DNA from: Mycobacterium sp. 1245805.9
GTDB lineage: Bacteria > Actinomycetota > Actinomycetes > Mycobacteriales > Mycobacteriaceae
Assembly: GCF_001672915.1 (NCBI RefSeq)
Contig: NZ_LZKR01000047.1
Location: 1 to 64,000, forward strand
Length of the DNA: 64,000 nt
Reading direction: 5' to 3'
Positions 32,974 through 40,402 of the stretch are shown piece after piece. Each line of letters opens with the position of its first letter. The stretch's first letter is position 1. The position numbers were made by a program, and so were the translations under genes. Under the pieces are notes generated by a model. That model saw only the letters and a list, made by a program, of their open reading frames with translations, was not told the origin of the DNA and made no database searches.

Positions 32974-33608
32974 GGCGGGCGTATGAGTCACTGACCGGTT
33001 CCGTGCGCCGGCTAATCGATGTCACAATCCGGACCGAAGTGGACGCAGCCGTCGTAGCGGCCGCCAAAGCGCACATCGATTGCGCGGTGGGGCAGTTGAG
33101 CGGGGTTCTGATGCCCGGCTCATTTGGGCTGCGCGAAGTCGCCGACGGCCAATCGATGGCATCAGGAAACGTCGCGATCGGGGTCCGAAATCCCGTCGCA
33201 CCGCCCCTCGTGATACACCACGACGCGGAAGGCGTTGTATGGACCGAGGTCACGCTCGGTGCCGCTTACGAGGGGCCGCCCGGTCATGTTCACGGTGGCG
33301 TGTGCGCGTTAATCCTGGACCACATGCTCGGTGCAACCGCACATCGCCCCGGACGCCCGGCCTACACGGGCACCCTCAACCTGCGTTATGTGCGGGGAAC
33401 ACCTTTGGGTCTCGTACGCGCAAGCGCGCACGTCGATCGCATCGACGGCGCAAAGACCTTCGCGGTGGGCGAGATTGCCGACGGTGAGGGAACCACGGTC
33501 ACCGCCGAAGGCCTGTTCATCACGCCGCGACGACGCCCCTCAGCTCAATCAACGGCGGGGCCGTCGACGCGGCATGAGGGGTCGGCTCCCGCTGAGCGAA
33601 ACGGCTAG
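32970..33608 (+). CDS. PaaI-type hotdog-fold thioesterase
   Basis: 212 residues from a GTG overlapping the preceding stop. The motif PPGHVHGGVCALILDHMLG is the thioesterase hotdog helix with the catalytic Asp-like position in LDHMLG. The pattern GRPAYTGTLNLRYVRGTPLG also fits. The N-terminal ~90 residues (ESLTGSVRRLIDVTIRT...) are an extra helical segment seen in some mycobacterial homologues. These enzymes hydrolyse acyl-CoA esters to free CoA. In this setting it may recycle CoA from ring-cleavage products. Confidence 0.82.
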   Translation: MRRAYESLTGSVRRLIDVTIRTEVDAAVVAAAKAHIDCAVGQLSGVLMPGSFGLREVADGQSMASGNVAIGVRNPVAPPLVIHHDAEGVVWTEVTLGAAYEGPPGHVHGGVCALILDHMLGATAHRPGRPAYTGTLNLRYVRGTPLGLVRASAHVDRIDGAKTFAVGEIADGEGTTVTAEGLFITPRRRPSAQSTAGPSTRHEGSAPAERNG

Positions 33609-33673
33609 CGGTCAATAGCTATCGGATGGGGGGACTATTACGATTGTCACATTCCCGTCGAGGAGATGAATTC

Positions 33674-34945
33674 ATGGCCGCGCCTGAGACTCGTTCCCGC
33701 TACACCGTCATTTCCGCGGATACGCACGCCGGAGCCGACCTCTACGACTACAAGTCTTACCTGCCCCAGGCGTTTCATGACGACTTCGATGCGTGGGCCA
33801 AGACCTACGCGAGTCCGTTTGACGATTTGATCATTGCCACGGCGAAGCGCAATTGGGACAACGAATTGCGCATTTCTGAGATGAACGACGACGGGGTGGC
33901 GGCGGAGCTGTTGCTCCCGAACACCGTTCCTCCCTTCTTCCCGACATCTCCCAACATCACCATCTCGCTGCCGCAGACTCGAGACGAGCTCGAACGTCGG
34001 TGGGCGGGCGTGCAGGCGCACAACCGCTGGCAGGTTGACTTCTGTTCCCTGGCGCCGGCGCGGCGGCGAGGGTTGATCCAAGTTTTCCCCAATGACGTGG
34101 ACGCTGCATTAGACGAAATACGGTGGGGGAACGAGCAGGATTGCTTTGGCGGAGTGTTGTTGCCTGCGGTATCGCCGGGCGACCCCAACGTCGCTCCGCT
34201 GTTCCACACCCGCTATGAGCCAATTTGGGCATTGTGCAGCGAACTCGATCTCACGATCGTGCAGCACGGGGGGCCGGGAAGTCCGGCGATGCCGATGGAT
34301 CAGCCGGCATCGAATGCGGTGCTCATCACGGAGATGGCGCTGTGGGCCCAGCGCACCCTTGGGCATCTGATATTGGCCGGGGTGTTCGAACGCCATCCCG
34401 ACTTGCGGTTTGTGCCGACCGAGCAGGGCACCCTTTGGGTGCAACAGCAGCTGATGACCTTGGACGCGATGGTGCCGACGCTGAAGACGGAAGCCGGTAA
34501 CCGCACCTACGGCATGTTCGGCGGTTCCTCGGTCGATCAGCTGACCCTGACACCAAGTGAGTACGTTCAGCGGAACTGCTACCTGGCCAGCGAATTGACC
34601 CCCTTCGAATCGAGCATGATCGACTTCATGGGCGCTGACCACATTCTCTGGGGAAGCGATTACCCCCACGAAGAGGGCTTCGCCCCGCACTCGAAGCTGG
34701 CCATCCGGTGGGCATTACACGACAGATCCGAAGACGAATGCCGGAAAATTCTCTCCGAGAATGCGGGTCGCCTGTATCGGTTCGACCTCGATGCGCTGGC
34801 GCCGATCGCGGCCGAAATCGGCCCGACGGTGGCTGAAGTGCACACGCCTCTTGGGAAGACCGGATATCACGCCCCGGCCGCGTTCGGCTACCGCCCGTTC
34901 GAGGGCGGGCTCGCGCTCAAGCGCCTCGCTCCCCAACGCCAATAG
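33674..34945 (+). CDS. Amidohydrolase-2 family metal-dependent hydrolase/decarboxylase
   Basis: 423 residues from the ATG at 33674 behind AGGAG. The opening ISADTHAGADLY carries the D-x-H metal motif at the end of the first beta strand of a TIM-barrel amidohydrolase. Later come IVQHGGPGS, GVFERHPDLRFVPTE and a conserved Asp in GSDYPHEEG near the C-terminus. The ACMSD-like subgroup decarboxylates or hydrolyses ring-cleavage products. It is the last gene of the ferredoxin-to-amidohydrolase run and lies next to an HsaD-like hydrolase. Exact substrate unknown. Confidence 0.85.
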   Translation: MAAPETRSRYTVISADTHAGADLYDYKSYLPQAFHDDFDAWAKTYASPFDDLIIATAKRNWDNELRISEMNDDGVAAELLLPNTVPPFFPTSPNITISLPQTRDELERRWAGVQAHNRWQVDFCSLAPARRRGLIQVFPNDVDAALDEIRWGNEQDCFGGVLLPAVSPGDPNVAPLFHTRYEPIWALCSELDLTIVQHGGPGSPAMPMDQPASNAVLITEMALWAQRTLGHLILAGVFERHPDLRFVPTEQGTLWVQQQLMTLDAMVPTLKTEAGNRTYGMFGGSSVDQLTLTPSEYVQRNCYLASELTPFESSMIDFMGADHILWGSDYPHEEGFAPHSKLAIRWALHDRSEDECRKILSENAGRLYRFDLDALAPIAAEIGPTVAEVHTPLGKTGYHAPAAFGYRPFEGGLALKRLAPQRQ

Positions 34946-34964
34946 GCGCGCGGGCCAGGTCAAA

Positions 34965-35843
34965 TTATTTGCGCGACAAGAACGCCAGCACCGTGCTTTC
35001 GAACGCCTGCCTGGCCTCGATCATGGCCCAGTGCCCGGAGTTCGGGAAGATGTGCAGTTCGGCGTTGGGGATGGTGCGCATCGGCAGCAGCGCCATGTCG
35101 GGCGGACTCACCCGGTCGTCGCGGCCCCACGTCAGCAGGGTCGGCGCGGCCAGCTTGTGCATGACCGCCCACGGCATCGGCCGGTCGGAGGCGGCCATCC
35201 CGGCGTTCATCGCGGCGAACGCCGCTTTGCCGTACATCCGGCGGGCGGCGTCCAGGGCAACCGGATCCGTCGCGAGCGCCCAGCGTTCCTCGATCAGCTC
35301 GTCGGTGACCAGCGACTGGTCGTAGACCATCGACTTCAGCCAGTCGACCAGCCGTTGGCGCGTCGGGTCCTCGACGAACTCCTGCAACAGCCGGATGCCC
35401 TCGCTCGGGCTGGGACTGAAGATGTTGGTGCCGATGCCGCCGATGGTCACCAGCCGGTCGACGCGGTCGGGATTCTGGATGGCGAAGTTGATGCCGACGC
35501 CGCCGCCCATCGAGTTGCCCACGATGTGCGTCGTGCCGACGCCCAGCGCGTCCAGGAACGGCCCGACGGTGCCGAACGCCATGACCATCGGGTGGCCGCC
35601 GAAGTCGTCGCTGACGCCGAAACCGGGGAATTCCAGGACCAGGCAGCGGAACTGCTCGGCGAATGTCGGCAATATCCCGCGGAAGTTACGCCAGCCGGTG
35701 ACCCCGGGACCCGAGCCGTGCAGGAAGAGCAGCGTCGGCGCCGAATCCGGGCCGCAGTCGTAGTAGCGCAATGCGCCCTTCGGGGTTCCGATTTCGCGCA
35801 GGTCTTGTTCGACGAGTTGAGAAGTGTTGGCCACGGATGTCAC
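34965..35843 (-). CDS. hsaD: HsaD-like meta-cleavage-product C-C hydrolase
   Basis: 292 residues from a GTG (complement of 35841-35843). The oxyanion strand LHGSGPGVTGW, nucleophile elbow GNSMGGG with Ser111, catalytic Asp in WGRDDRVSP (near 239) and His in SGHWAMIE (near 267) form a full triad. The segment SPSPSEGIRLLQEFVEDPTR aligns with the same region of Mtb HsaD. HsaD hydrolyses the meta-cleavage product of the steroid ring A catechol. Its gene is 8 kb from the hsaC-like gene, instead of adjacent as in the main cholesterol cluster, but the two functions would act in sequence. Confidence 0.82.
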   Translation of the reverse strand: MTSVANTSQLVEQDLREIGTPKGALRYYDCGPDSAPTLLFLHGSGPGVTGWRNFRGILPTFAEQFRCLVLEFPGFGVSDDFGGHPMVMAFGTVGPFLDALGVGTTHIVGNSMGGGVGINFAIQNPDRVDRLVTIGGIGTNIFSPSPSEGIRLLQEFVEDPTRQRLVDWLKSMVYDQSLVTDELIEERWALATDPVALDAARRMYGKAAFAAMNAGMAASDRPMPWAVMHKLAAPTLLTWGRDDRVSPPDMALLPMRTIPNAELHIFPNSGHWAMIEARQAFESTVLAFLSRK

Positions 35844-35908
35844 CCTGCCATGCCGCCGCGGCGAGCGGCAGCGATGTTCCGCCGATCGGTCATCTAAAGT
35901 CTCTGGCC

Positions 35909-36346
35909 ATGTCAGGTCGCTTGCTGATCACCGGCGTCGACGCCAGCGGGAGGTCGTGCGCCGCCCGCGACGAGCCCGTCACGCTGCAAGGGGACGCCGG
36001 CCGCGGCGGCCTGCGCTATTCGGTGCTGTACGCGGCGCCGTCGCTGCCGTCCATTGCGGCCGGCGGGCGGGACGCGGACCTGCTCGACCTCGTGGTCCCG
36101 CCCGGCGCGCTGCGCTGGACGATGATCGAGTACGCACCGGGTGCCGAGTTCGCCATGCACCACACGGACACCGTCGATTTCGACGTCGTGCTTTCCGGCT
36201 CGGTGGAACTGATCCTCGACGACGGCGCGCACCCGCTCGCCGTGGGTGACAGCGCGGTGGTCACCGGCGTCGATCACGCCTGGCGCGCGGGACCGCAGGG
36301 GTGCCGGCTCGCCGTCATGACGATCGGCGCTTCGGCGCCGGCCTGA
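35909..36346 (+). CDS. Cupin-fold protein
   Basis: 145 residues. Cupin motifs are seen in ALRWTMIEYAPGAEFAMHHTDTVDFDVVLSGSVELIL and later LAVGDSAVVTGVDHAWRAG, with candidate metal residues in HHTDTVDFD and VDHAW. The N-terminal part (SGRLLITGVDASG) may be a second small strand set. Cupins of this size serve as isomerases, dioxygenases or small-molecule-binding accessory proteins. It is divergent from the HsaD-like gene by 65 nt, without a clear operator. Function unknown. Confidence 0.82.
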   Translation: MSGRLLITGVDASGRSCAARDEPVTLQGDAGRGGLRYSVLYAAPSLPSIAAGGRDADLLDLVVPPGALRWTMIEYAPGAEFAMHHTDTVDFDVVLSGSVELILDDGAHPLAVGDSAVVTGVDHAWRAGPQGCRLAVMTIGASAPA

Positions 36347-36367
36347 AACGCCAAGCGGCACAAGCAC

Positions 36368-37759
36368 TCACGGGACAGTCGCTGGTGGTGTGCAATCCAG
36401 CAATTCCTTGAGCGCCGCGGGGAACGCGTCGGCGAGCTCCCACAGGTCCGGAACGAGATCGGGGCAGGAAATGATGCCGACACCGAGCCGACCGTTGAGG
36501 GACATGACGGTCACGTTGAGTCCGGCGCCGGCGATGATCGGCCCGAGCGGATACATGGCGTCGACTCGGCACCCCAGGAAGTAGAGCTGTTCCTGCGGGC
36601 CCGGCACGTTGGACAGCACCAGGTTGTGCGGCGGCTTCTCGGGCAACGGGATTCGCGGCAGCAATTTCATCGCGGCGCCGAACATGGTCTGCCCGGCCAC
36701 TTGCGTCCAGTCCTGCAGCAGGGTGGGGCCCATTGCGGCGGCATGGTCCTTGGCGCAGGCGTTGCCTTCGGCGATGCTCAGAAGCCGCTCGGCCGGGTCG
36801 TCGATGTGGGTTTCGAGCCGGCACAGCATCCAGGTGGTCTGGTTTCGGCCTGGTCGATCGGACCTGCCGCGCACCGAGACCGGCACGCTGGCCACCAGCG
36901 GGCTGTCCGGCAGTTCGCCCCGCTCGGACAGGAACTGCCGCAGCGCCCCCGCGCACAGCGCCGTCACCACGTCGTTGATCGTCACGCCGAACCGGTTCTT
37001 GATCGTCTTGACGTCGTCGAGGTCCACAGTGGTCAGGGAGACGTTGCGCCGGCGGGTGAATGGGCCGTTGAACGCCGTCGGCGGCGCGGCGAACGGGGCG
37101 GCCATGGTGGGCCTGCCGTCCCGGGCGCGCAGGATGGTCTGCCCGAGCGTCAGCACCGTGGCCGGCACGACTTTGGCCAGCCGCCAGGGCCGCAACGCGG
37201 CGCCGATCAACCCCGACGCGGCGATCTGCAGCGGGTTGGCCGCGCCGGTGCGCTCGGCCGGCGTGGGCGGCGGCGCGTCGGCCACGCTGCTGCACAGCTG
37301 TGCCAGAAGGTTGGCGCCGCCGACGCCGTCGACGACCGCGTGATGCGCCTTGAGGATGACGGAGAGCGCCTCGGTGCCGTGCAGGCCCTCGATGACCCAC
37401 ATCTCCCACAGCGGGCGGTCGCGATCGAGCGCCAGGCCGGCGACGTGCCCGCAGATCTCCGCTAACTCCTTGGGTCCGCCGGGCGAGGGGAGCGCGACGC
37501 GGTGGAGGTGACGAGAGAGGTCGAATCGTTCGTCGTCGACCCAGACCGGATGGTCGAAGTTCAGTTGGCTGTCGGCCAGCTTGAGGCGGAATTCGGGCAC
37601 GGCGTCCACCCGCGCCTCCAGCGCCTCCCGGAAGCCCGCGAAGGTGTAGCCCCCCGGTTTCGTTTCCGGATCCAGCTCCAAGACACAGCAAACATTCAAC
37701 GGCTGCGTCGGTGACTCCAGGTACAAAAAGAACGCGTCGAGCCCACTGAGTCGCTGCAT
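36368..37759 (-). CDS. WS/DGAT-type wax ester synthase / diacylglycerol acyltransferase
   Basis: 463 residues. The catalytic HHxxxDG motif is HHAVVDG at residues 139-145. The N-terminal MQRLSGLDAFFLYLE and C-terminal PGPQEQLYFLGCRVDAMYPLGPI are family hallmarks, and length matches mycobacterial Tgs proteins. The enzyme esterifies a fatty acyl-CoA to diacylglycerol or a fatty alcohol, making storage lipid. A small inverted repeat, GTGACC-CCT-GGTCAC, lies at 37786-37800, 27 nt before the start. It converges on the cupin gene with a 21-nt gap. Whether it stores carbon from the neighbouring catabolism is speculative. Confidence 0.92.
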   Translation of the reverse strand: MQRLSGLDAFFLYLESPTQPLNVCCVLELDPETKPGGYTFAGFREALEARVDAVPEFRLKLADSQLNFDHPVWVDDERFDLSRHLHRVALPSPGGPKELAEICGHVAGLALDRDRPLWEMWVIEGLHGTEALSVILKAHHAVVDGVGGANLLAQLCSSVADAPPPTPAERTGAANPLQIAASGLIGAALRPWRLAKVVPATVLTLGQTILRARDGRPTMAAPFAAPPTAFNGPFTRRRNVSLTTVDLDDVKTIKNRFGVTINDVVTALCAGALRQFLSERGELPDSPLVASVPVSVRGRSDRPGRNQTTWMLCRLETHIDDPAERLLSIAEGNACAKDHAAAMGPTLLQDWTQVAGQTMFGAAMKLLPRIPLPEKPPHNLVLSNVPGPQEQLYFLGCRVDAMYPLGPIIAGAGLNVTVMSLNGRLGVGIISCPDLVPDLWELADAFPAALKELLDCTPPATVP

Positions 37760-37959
37760 TCCCCGCCCATCTCGTTCGCGCGGTCGTGACCCCTGGTCAC
37801 ATGACCGGCGGTCAACCCCGTACCCCGATGACCCACAGCATCAGAGCGGACCGCAATCTCTTGATGTGATCCCTAATCTGTAGCCGTTGGGCGGGCTTTG
37901 GCAAACATCTCGGCGGTACATTTAACGAAATCGCCATCAAGATTCATCTGACGGCGGCG

Positions 37960-38394
37960 TCAGCGCGCCATGGCCGAATCTGGGGCCGCCCAGTCGGTCG
38001 ACACCTTCCGATGCTTGATCAGCCAGCGGGCACCGTCGGGCACCAGGATGTCGCGATAGCGCCCGAAATGGTCGAGCCCGATGTGGGTGACCACGGTGAA
38101 GTAGGACGAGACCTGCGCCCGGTCGGGGGTGAGCCCGGTGAAGAGCACGTTGGCCAGGTTGTGGCGCACCACGGGCTTGACGACCACGTTGCGCGCGACG
38201 TTCCCCGTCACGCCGCCGAGGAACGACGCGATCTCGGCCCGCCCGCGCAACGGCCCCAGCCCGCGTATCTCGAGGACGCCGTCCGCGCAGAACGTCTCGG
38301 CAAGGTCCTCGAGCCGGCCCGCGTCACCCGCCCAGTTGTATTGCGCGAGGGTGTCCCGGATCTGCTCACGGGCGACCAATTCCCACATCTCCAC
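37960..38394 (-). CDS. SnoaL-like protein
   Basis: 144 residues from a GTG at 38394; the ATG at 38388 is an alternative. The pattern MWELVAREQIRDTLAQYNWAGDAGRLEDLAETFCADGVLEIRG is a SnoaL-4-type entry. The RAEIASFLGG helix and SYFTVVTHIGLDHFGRYRD strands follow. It is the fourth SnoaL-fold gene in the window. There is no adjacent enzyme on the same strand within 200 nt; upstream is a small hypothetical gene. Function unknown. Confidence 0.78.
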   Translation of the reverse strand: MEMWELVAREQIRDTLAQYNWAGDAGRLEDLAETFCADGVLEIRGLGPLRGRAEIASFLGGVTGNVARNVVVKPVVRHNLANVLFTGLTPDRAQVSSYFTVVTHIGLDHFGRYRDILVPDGARWLIKHRKVSTDWAAPDSAMAR

Positions 38395-38436
38395 CGTGGC
38401 GAGCCTAATCCGCGACAGCGATTTGGCCCGGGTGCG

Positions 38437-38685
38437 TTACCTGACGAGATAGGGCCGGAAGCCACGCCCGGCCGCCGGCGTGACCCCGTTCAGGTCGAAG
38501 ACGGCGATGAGGGCACGCAAGAGGGCGGGGGACCAGTCTTCGAAGTGCTGCGCGTCCATGCGATCGAGCAATTCAGAGCGGAGGTGCTCGATGCCGGTGG
38601 GGTCCTGTTGATCGCTCATGTCGTGAACGACGCTAAGAGCTTTGTCCGCCGCTTGTACAGCCAACTGGTCGGATTCAAATGTCAT
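38437..38685 (-). CDS. Small conserved hypothetical protein (82 aa)
   Basis: The ATG at 38685 gives an acidic protein (MTFESDQLAVQAADKALSVVHDMSDQQ...) with later EDWSPALLRALIAVFDLNG and a basic C-terminus GRGFRPYLVR. No membrane segment or catalytic motif is visible. It is co-oriented with the SnoaL gene (42-nt gap) and divergent from the F420-type gene. It is short and the ribosome site is weak, so a non-coding reading is possible. Confidence 0.5.
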   Translation of the reverse strand: MTFESDQLAVQAADKALSVVHDMSDQQDPTGIEHLRSELLDRMDAQHFEDWSPALLRALIAVFDLNGVTPAAGRGFRPYLVR

Positions 38686-38740
38686 TCTTGCCGATATGTG
38701 TAATGGGAATGAATCGCCGCGCTCGACGGTATAAGCACGC

Positions 38741-39166
38741 ATGAAACTCAACGACGCCGCGCGCGACCTCATTGGCAAGGGTGCCGACGCCACCCTGGTC
38801 ACCCTCAATCCCGACGGCAGTCCCCAGGTCAGTGTGGTCTGGGTGGCGCTGCAGTCGACGCCGGACGGAGACGAACTCGTCACCGCGCACCTCGCCGAAC
38901 ACAAGAAGGTGCGCAACGTCCGCAACGACCCCCGCGTCGCCGTCACGATCTTGGCGCTGGACAAGGCGGGGCAGGGGATGCGGCCGTACCTGTCGATCAC
39001 CGGCACCGCGCGCATCGTCGAGGGCGGGGCGCCCGAACTCCTGGCCGAACTCAATCCCGTCCTGGGCGACCCGAACATGAATTTCCCGCCGGACGGCGCA
39101 CCGCCGGGATTCCTCACCCGCATCCGCATCGACAAGGTCGGCGGCATCGGCCCCTGGACGTCCTGA
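38741..39166 (+). CDS. PPOX-class F420-dependent flavin/cofactor oxidoreductase
   Basis: 141 residues. LVTLNPDGSPQVSVVWVALQ, KVRNVRNDPRVAVTIL and YLSITGTARIVEGG form the split beta-barrel of pyridoxamine-phosphate-oxidase-like F420/FMN enzymes. The family includes F420-dependent reductases in mycobacteria. A TATAAG (38730-38735) lies only 5 nt before the ATG with no Shine-Dalgarno, so a leaderless mRNA is possible. Downstream is a 238-nt intergenic stretch with palindromic repeats and no gene. Substrate unknown. Confidence 0.88.
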   Translation: MKLNDAARDLIGKGADATLVTLNPDGSPQVSVVWVALQSTPDGDELVTAHLAEHKKVRNVRNDPRVAVTILALDKAGQGMRPYLSITGTARIVEGGAPELLAELNPVLGDPNMNFPPDGAPPGFLTRIRIDKVGGIGPWTS

Positions 39167-39189
39167 AAATCCGGGGGCCCAGTCGCGTT

Positions 39190-39390
39190 GTGTGAGCTGA
39201 CGGTTTTGAGTGTGAGGCAGTGGCGGGCTCTGGGCGATTTCTCCGCCCACGATTCACATGCAAAGCCCAGGATTCACACGCGAACTTAGCTGGCGGCGTG
39301 TGAATCCAGGGCTTTCAGCGTGTACAAGTGGCGGGAATCGCGCGATCTTCCCACCCAGGATTCACACGCAAGGCCCACAGTTCACACCCA
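39190..39390. repeat. Intergenic palindromic repeat, two tandem units (copy A)
   Basis: Two related units of about 95 nt (39190-39285 and 39298-39390) fill most of the interval between two convergent genes. Each has an imperfect large palindrome: GTGTGA outside, GGCGGG then a TCGCGCGATC-like centre, then CCGCCC and TTCACACGC. The short motif TTCACACGCAAAGCCC recurs at 39253 (TTCACATGCAAAGCCC), 39273 (TTCACACGCGAAC) and 39361. A copy of the same family occurs at 49874-49995. No ORF is present. Confidence 0.8.
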
Positions 39391-39404
39391 ACGCCGACGG
39401 CCGA

Positions 39405-40331
39405 TCAGCCGGCGTAGGTCCGCAGCAGGCTCCGGGTGCGGGCACGTCCCTCGTCGGATTCGTCGAATGCGTAGGCGACTAATTCGTCGACCCCGGCCGC
39501 GCGCAGTTCCTCGAGGCGTTCCGTGACGGTCGCCTCGTCGCCGATCAGGGCCGCGTCCTGCGGGTCGCGGTAGCCCTCCCGATCCAGCATCGCCCGGTAT
39601 GACGGCATTTGCCCGTAGACCGCGAACTGCTCGGCGGCTTGCGCGCGCAGCCCGTCGACGTCGTCGGTGACCGCGATCGGCAGCGAGGCGGCCACCCGCA
39701 CCTCGCCCTCCGGTCGGCCGGCCTCCGCGGCCGCATTGCGAAGGGTGGGCCCGACGTGTTCGGCCAGGGTCTTGGGGCCGGTCATCCAGGTCTCCGTGCC
39801 CGCGCAGCGCCGGCCCGTAAGCCGCAGCAGTTGCGGGCCGAGGGCAGCGATGTACACCGGAGGTGTCGGGGCACCGGGAACGCGCACCGACCCGCGGGTG
39901 GTCACCGTCTCGCCCGTGGCGTTGGCATCCTTGCCATCCAGCAAGGGCAGCAGGCCGTCGAGGTATTCGCCGAGTCTGCGCACCGGCTTGTCCCACGGAA
40001 TCCCCCACATTCCCTCGGTGACTATGCGATGGGTCATGCCCAGCCCGAGGATGAATCGGCCACCGGAGATCAAGCTGAGGGTGAGCGCGCGCTGCGCCAT
40101 CAGCATCGGCTGCTGGTTCTGGATCGGCAGCACACCCGTCGCGATCTCGATCGTGTCGACCTCGCGGAACGCGACCGCAAGGACAGTCAACACGTCTGCC
40201 TGCCAAGGCATTTGAGCCACCCAGGACCGCCGGAATCCCTCGTCGCGCAGCATCGCGAGCTCCGATACGTAGTCGTCGACCACCGACCGGGACGGGTTGT
40301 CGCTGAGGAAGCAATTCACGCTGATCTGCAC
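39405..40331 (-). CDS. F420-dependent LLM-class (luciferase-like) oxidoreductase
   Basis: 308 residues from a GTG at 40331 behind GAGAGGAA. The TIM-barrel features IEIATGVLPIQNQQP, SGGRFILGLGMTHRIVTEG, RRLGEYLDGLLPLL and TPPVYIAALGPQLLRLTG are those of F420-dependent LLM oxidoreductases. GDEATVTERLEELRAAGVDELVAYAF is the usual C-terminal helix. They hydride-transfer between F420 and an alcohol, aldehyde or imine. It is divergent from the molybdopterin gene across a palindrome. Substrate unknown. Confidence 0.88.
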   Translation of the reverse strand: MQISVNCFLSDNPSRSVVDDYVSELAMLRDEGFRRSWVAQMPWQADVLTVLAVAFREVDTIEIATGVLPIQNQQPMLMAQRALTLSLISGGRFILGLGMTHRIVTEGMWGIPWDKPVRRLGEYLDGLLPLLDGKDANATGETVTTRGSVRVPGAPTPPVYIAALGPQLLRLTGRRCAGTETWMTGPKTLAEHVGPTLRNAAAEAGRPEGEVRVAASLPIAVTDDVDGLRAQAAEQFAVYGQMPSYRAMLDREGYRDPQDAALIGDEATVTERLEELRAAGVDELVAYAFDESDEGRARTRSLLRTYAG

Positions 40332-40367
40332 CTGTGTTCCTCTCTTTCGCCTTCTTCAAGATGCTAC

Positions 40368-40390
40368 TTCCGCTACCGGCAGTAGCGGAA
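40368..40390. promoter_or_regulatory. Inverted repeat over a probable leaderless promoter
   Basis: Nine-base perfect arms TTCCGCTAC and GTAGCGGAA surround a 5-nt spacer. Immediately after the right arm is TACAGT (40391-40396), a good mycobacterial -10, and the GTG start at 40403 is 7 nt further. So the repeat covers the -35 to -12 zone of a likely leaderless promoter. It lies between divergent LLM and molybdopterin genes and could block both. The binding protein is not encoded nearby. Confidence 0.7.
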
Positions 40391-40402
40391 TACAGTGGGT
40401 GG

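Noticed and set aside
37880-37910. Possible DosR box upstream of the WS/DGAT gene region
   Set aside because: Only the left TTGGG part resembles the motif; the central and right halves do not fit.
39190-39390. CRISPR-like array
   Set aside because: Units are large palindromes with degenerate repeats and no regular unique spacers; only two units are present and no cas genes are seen.
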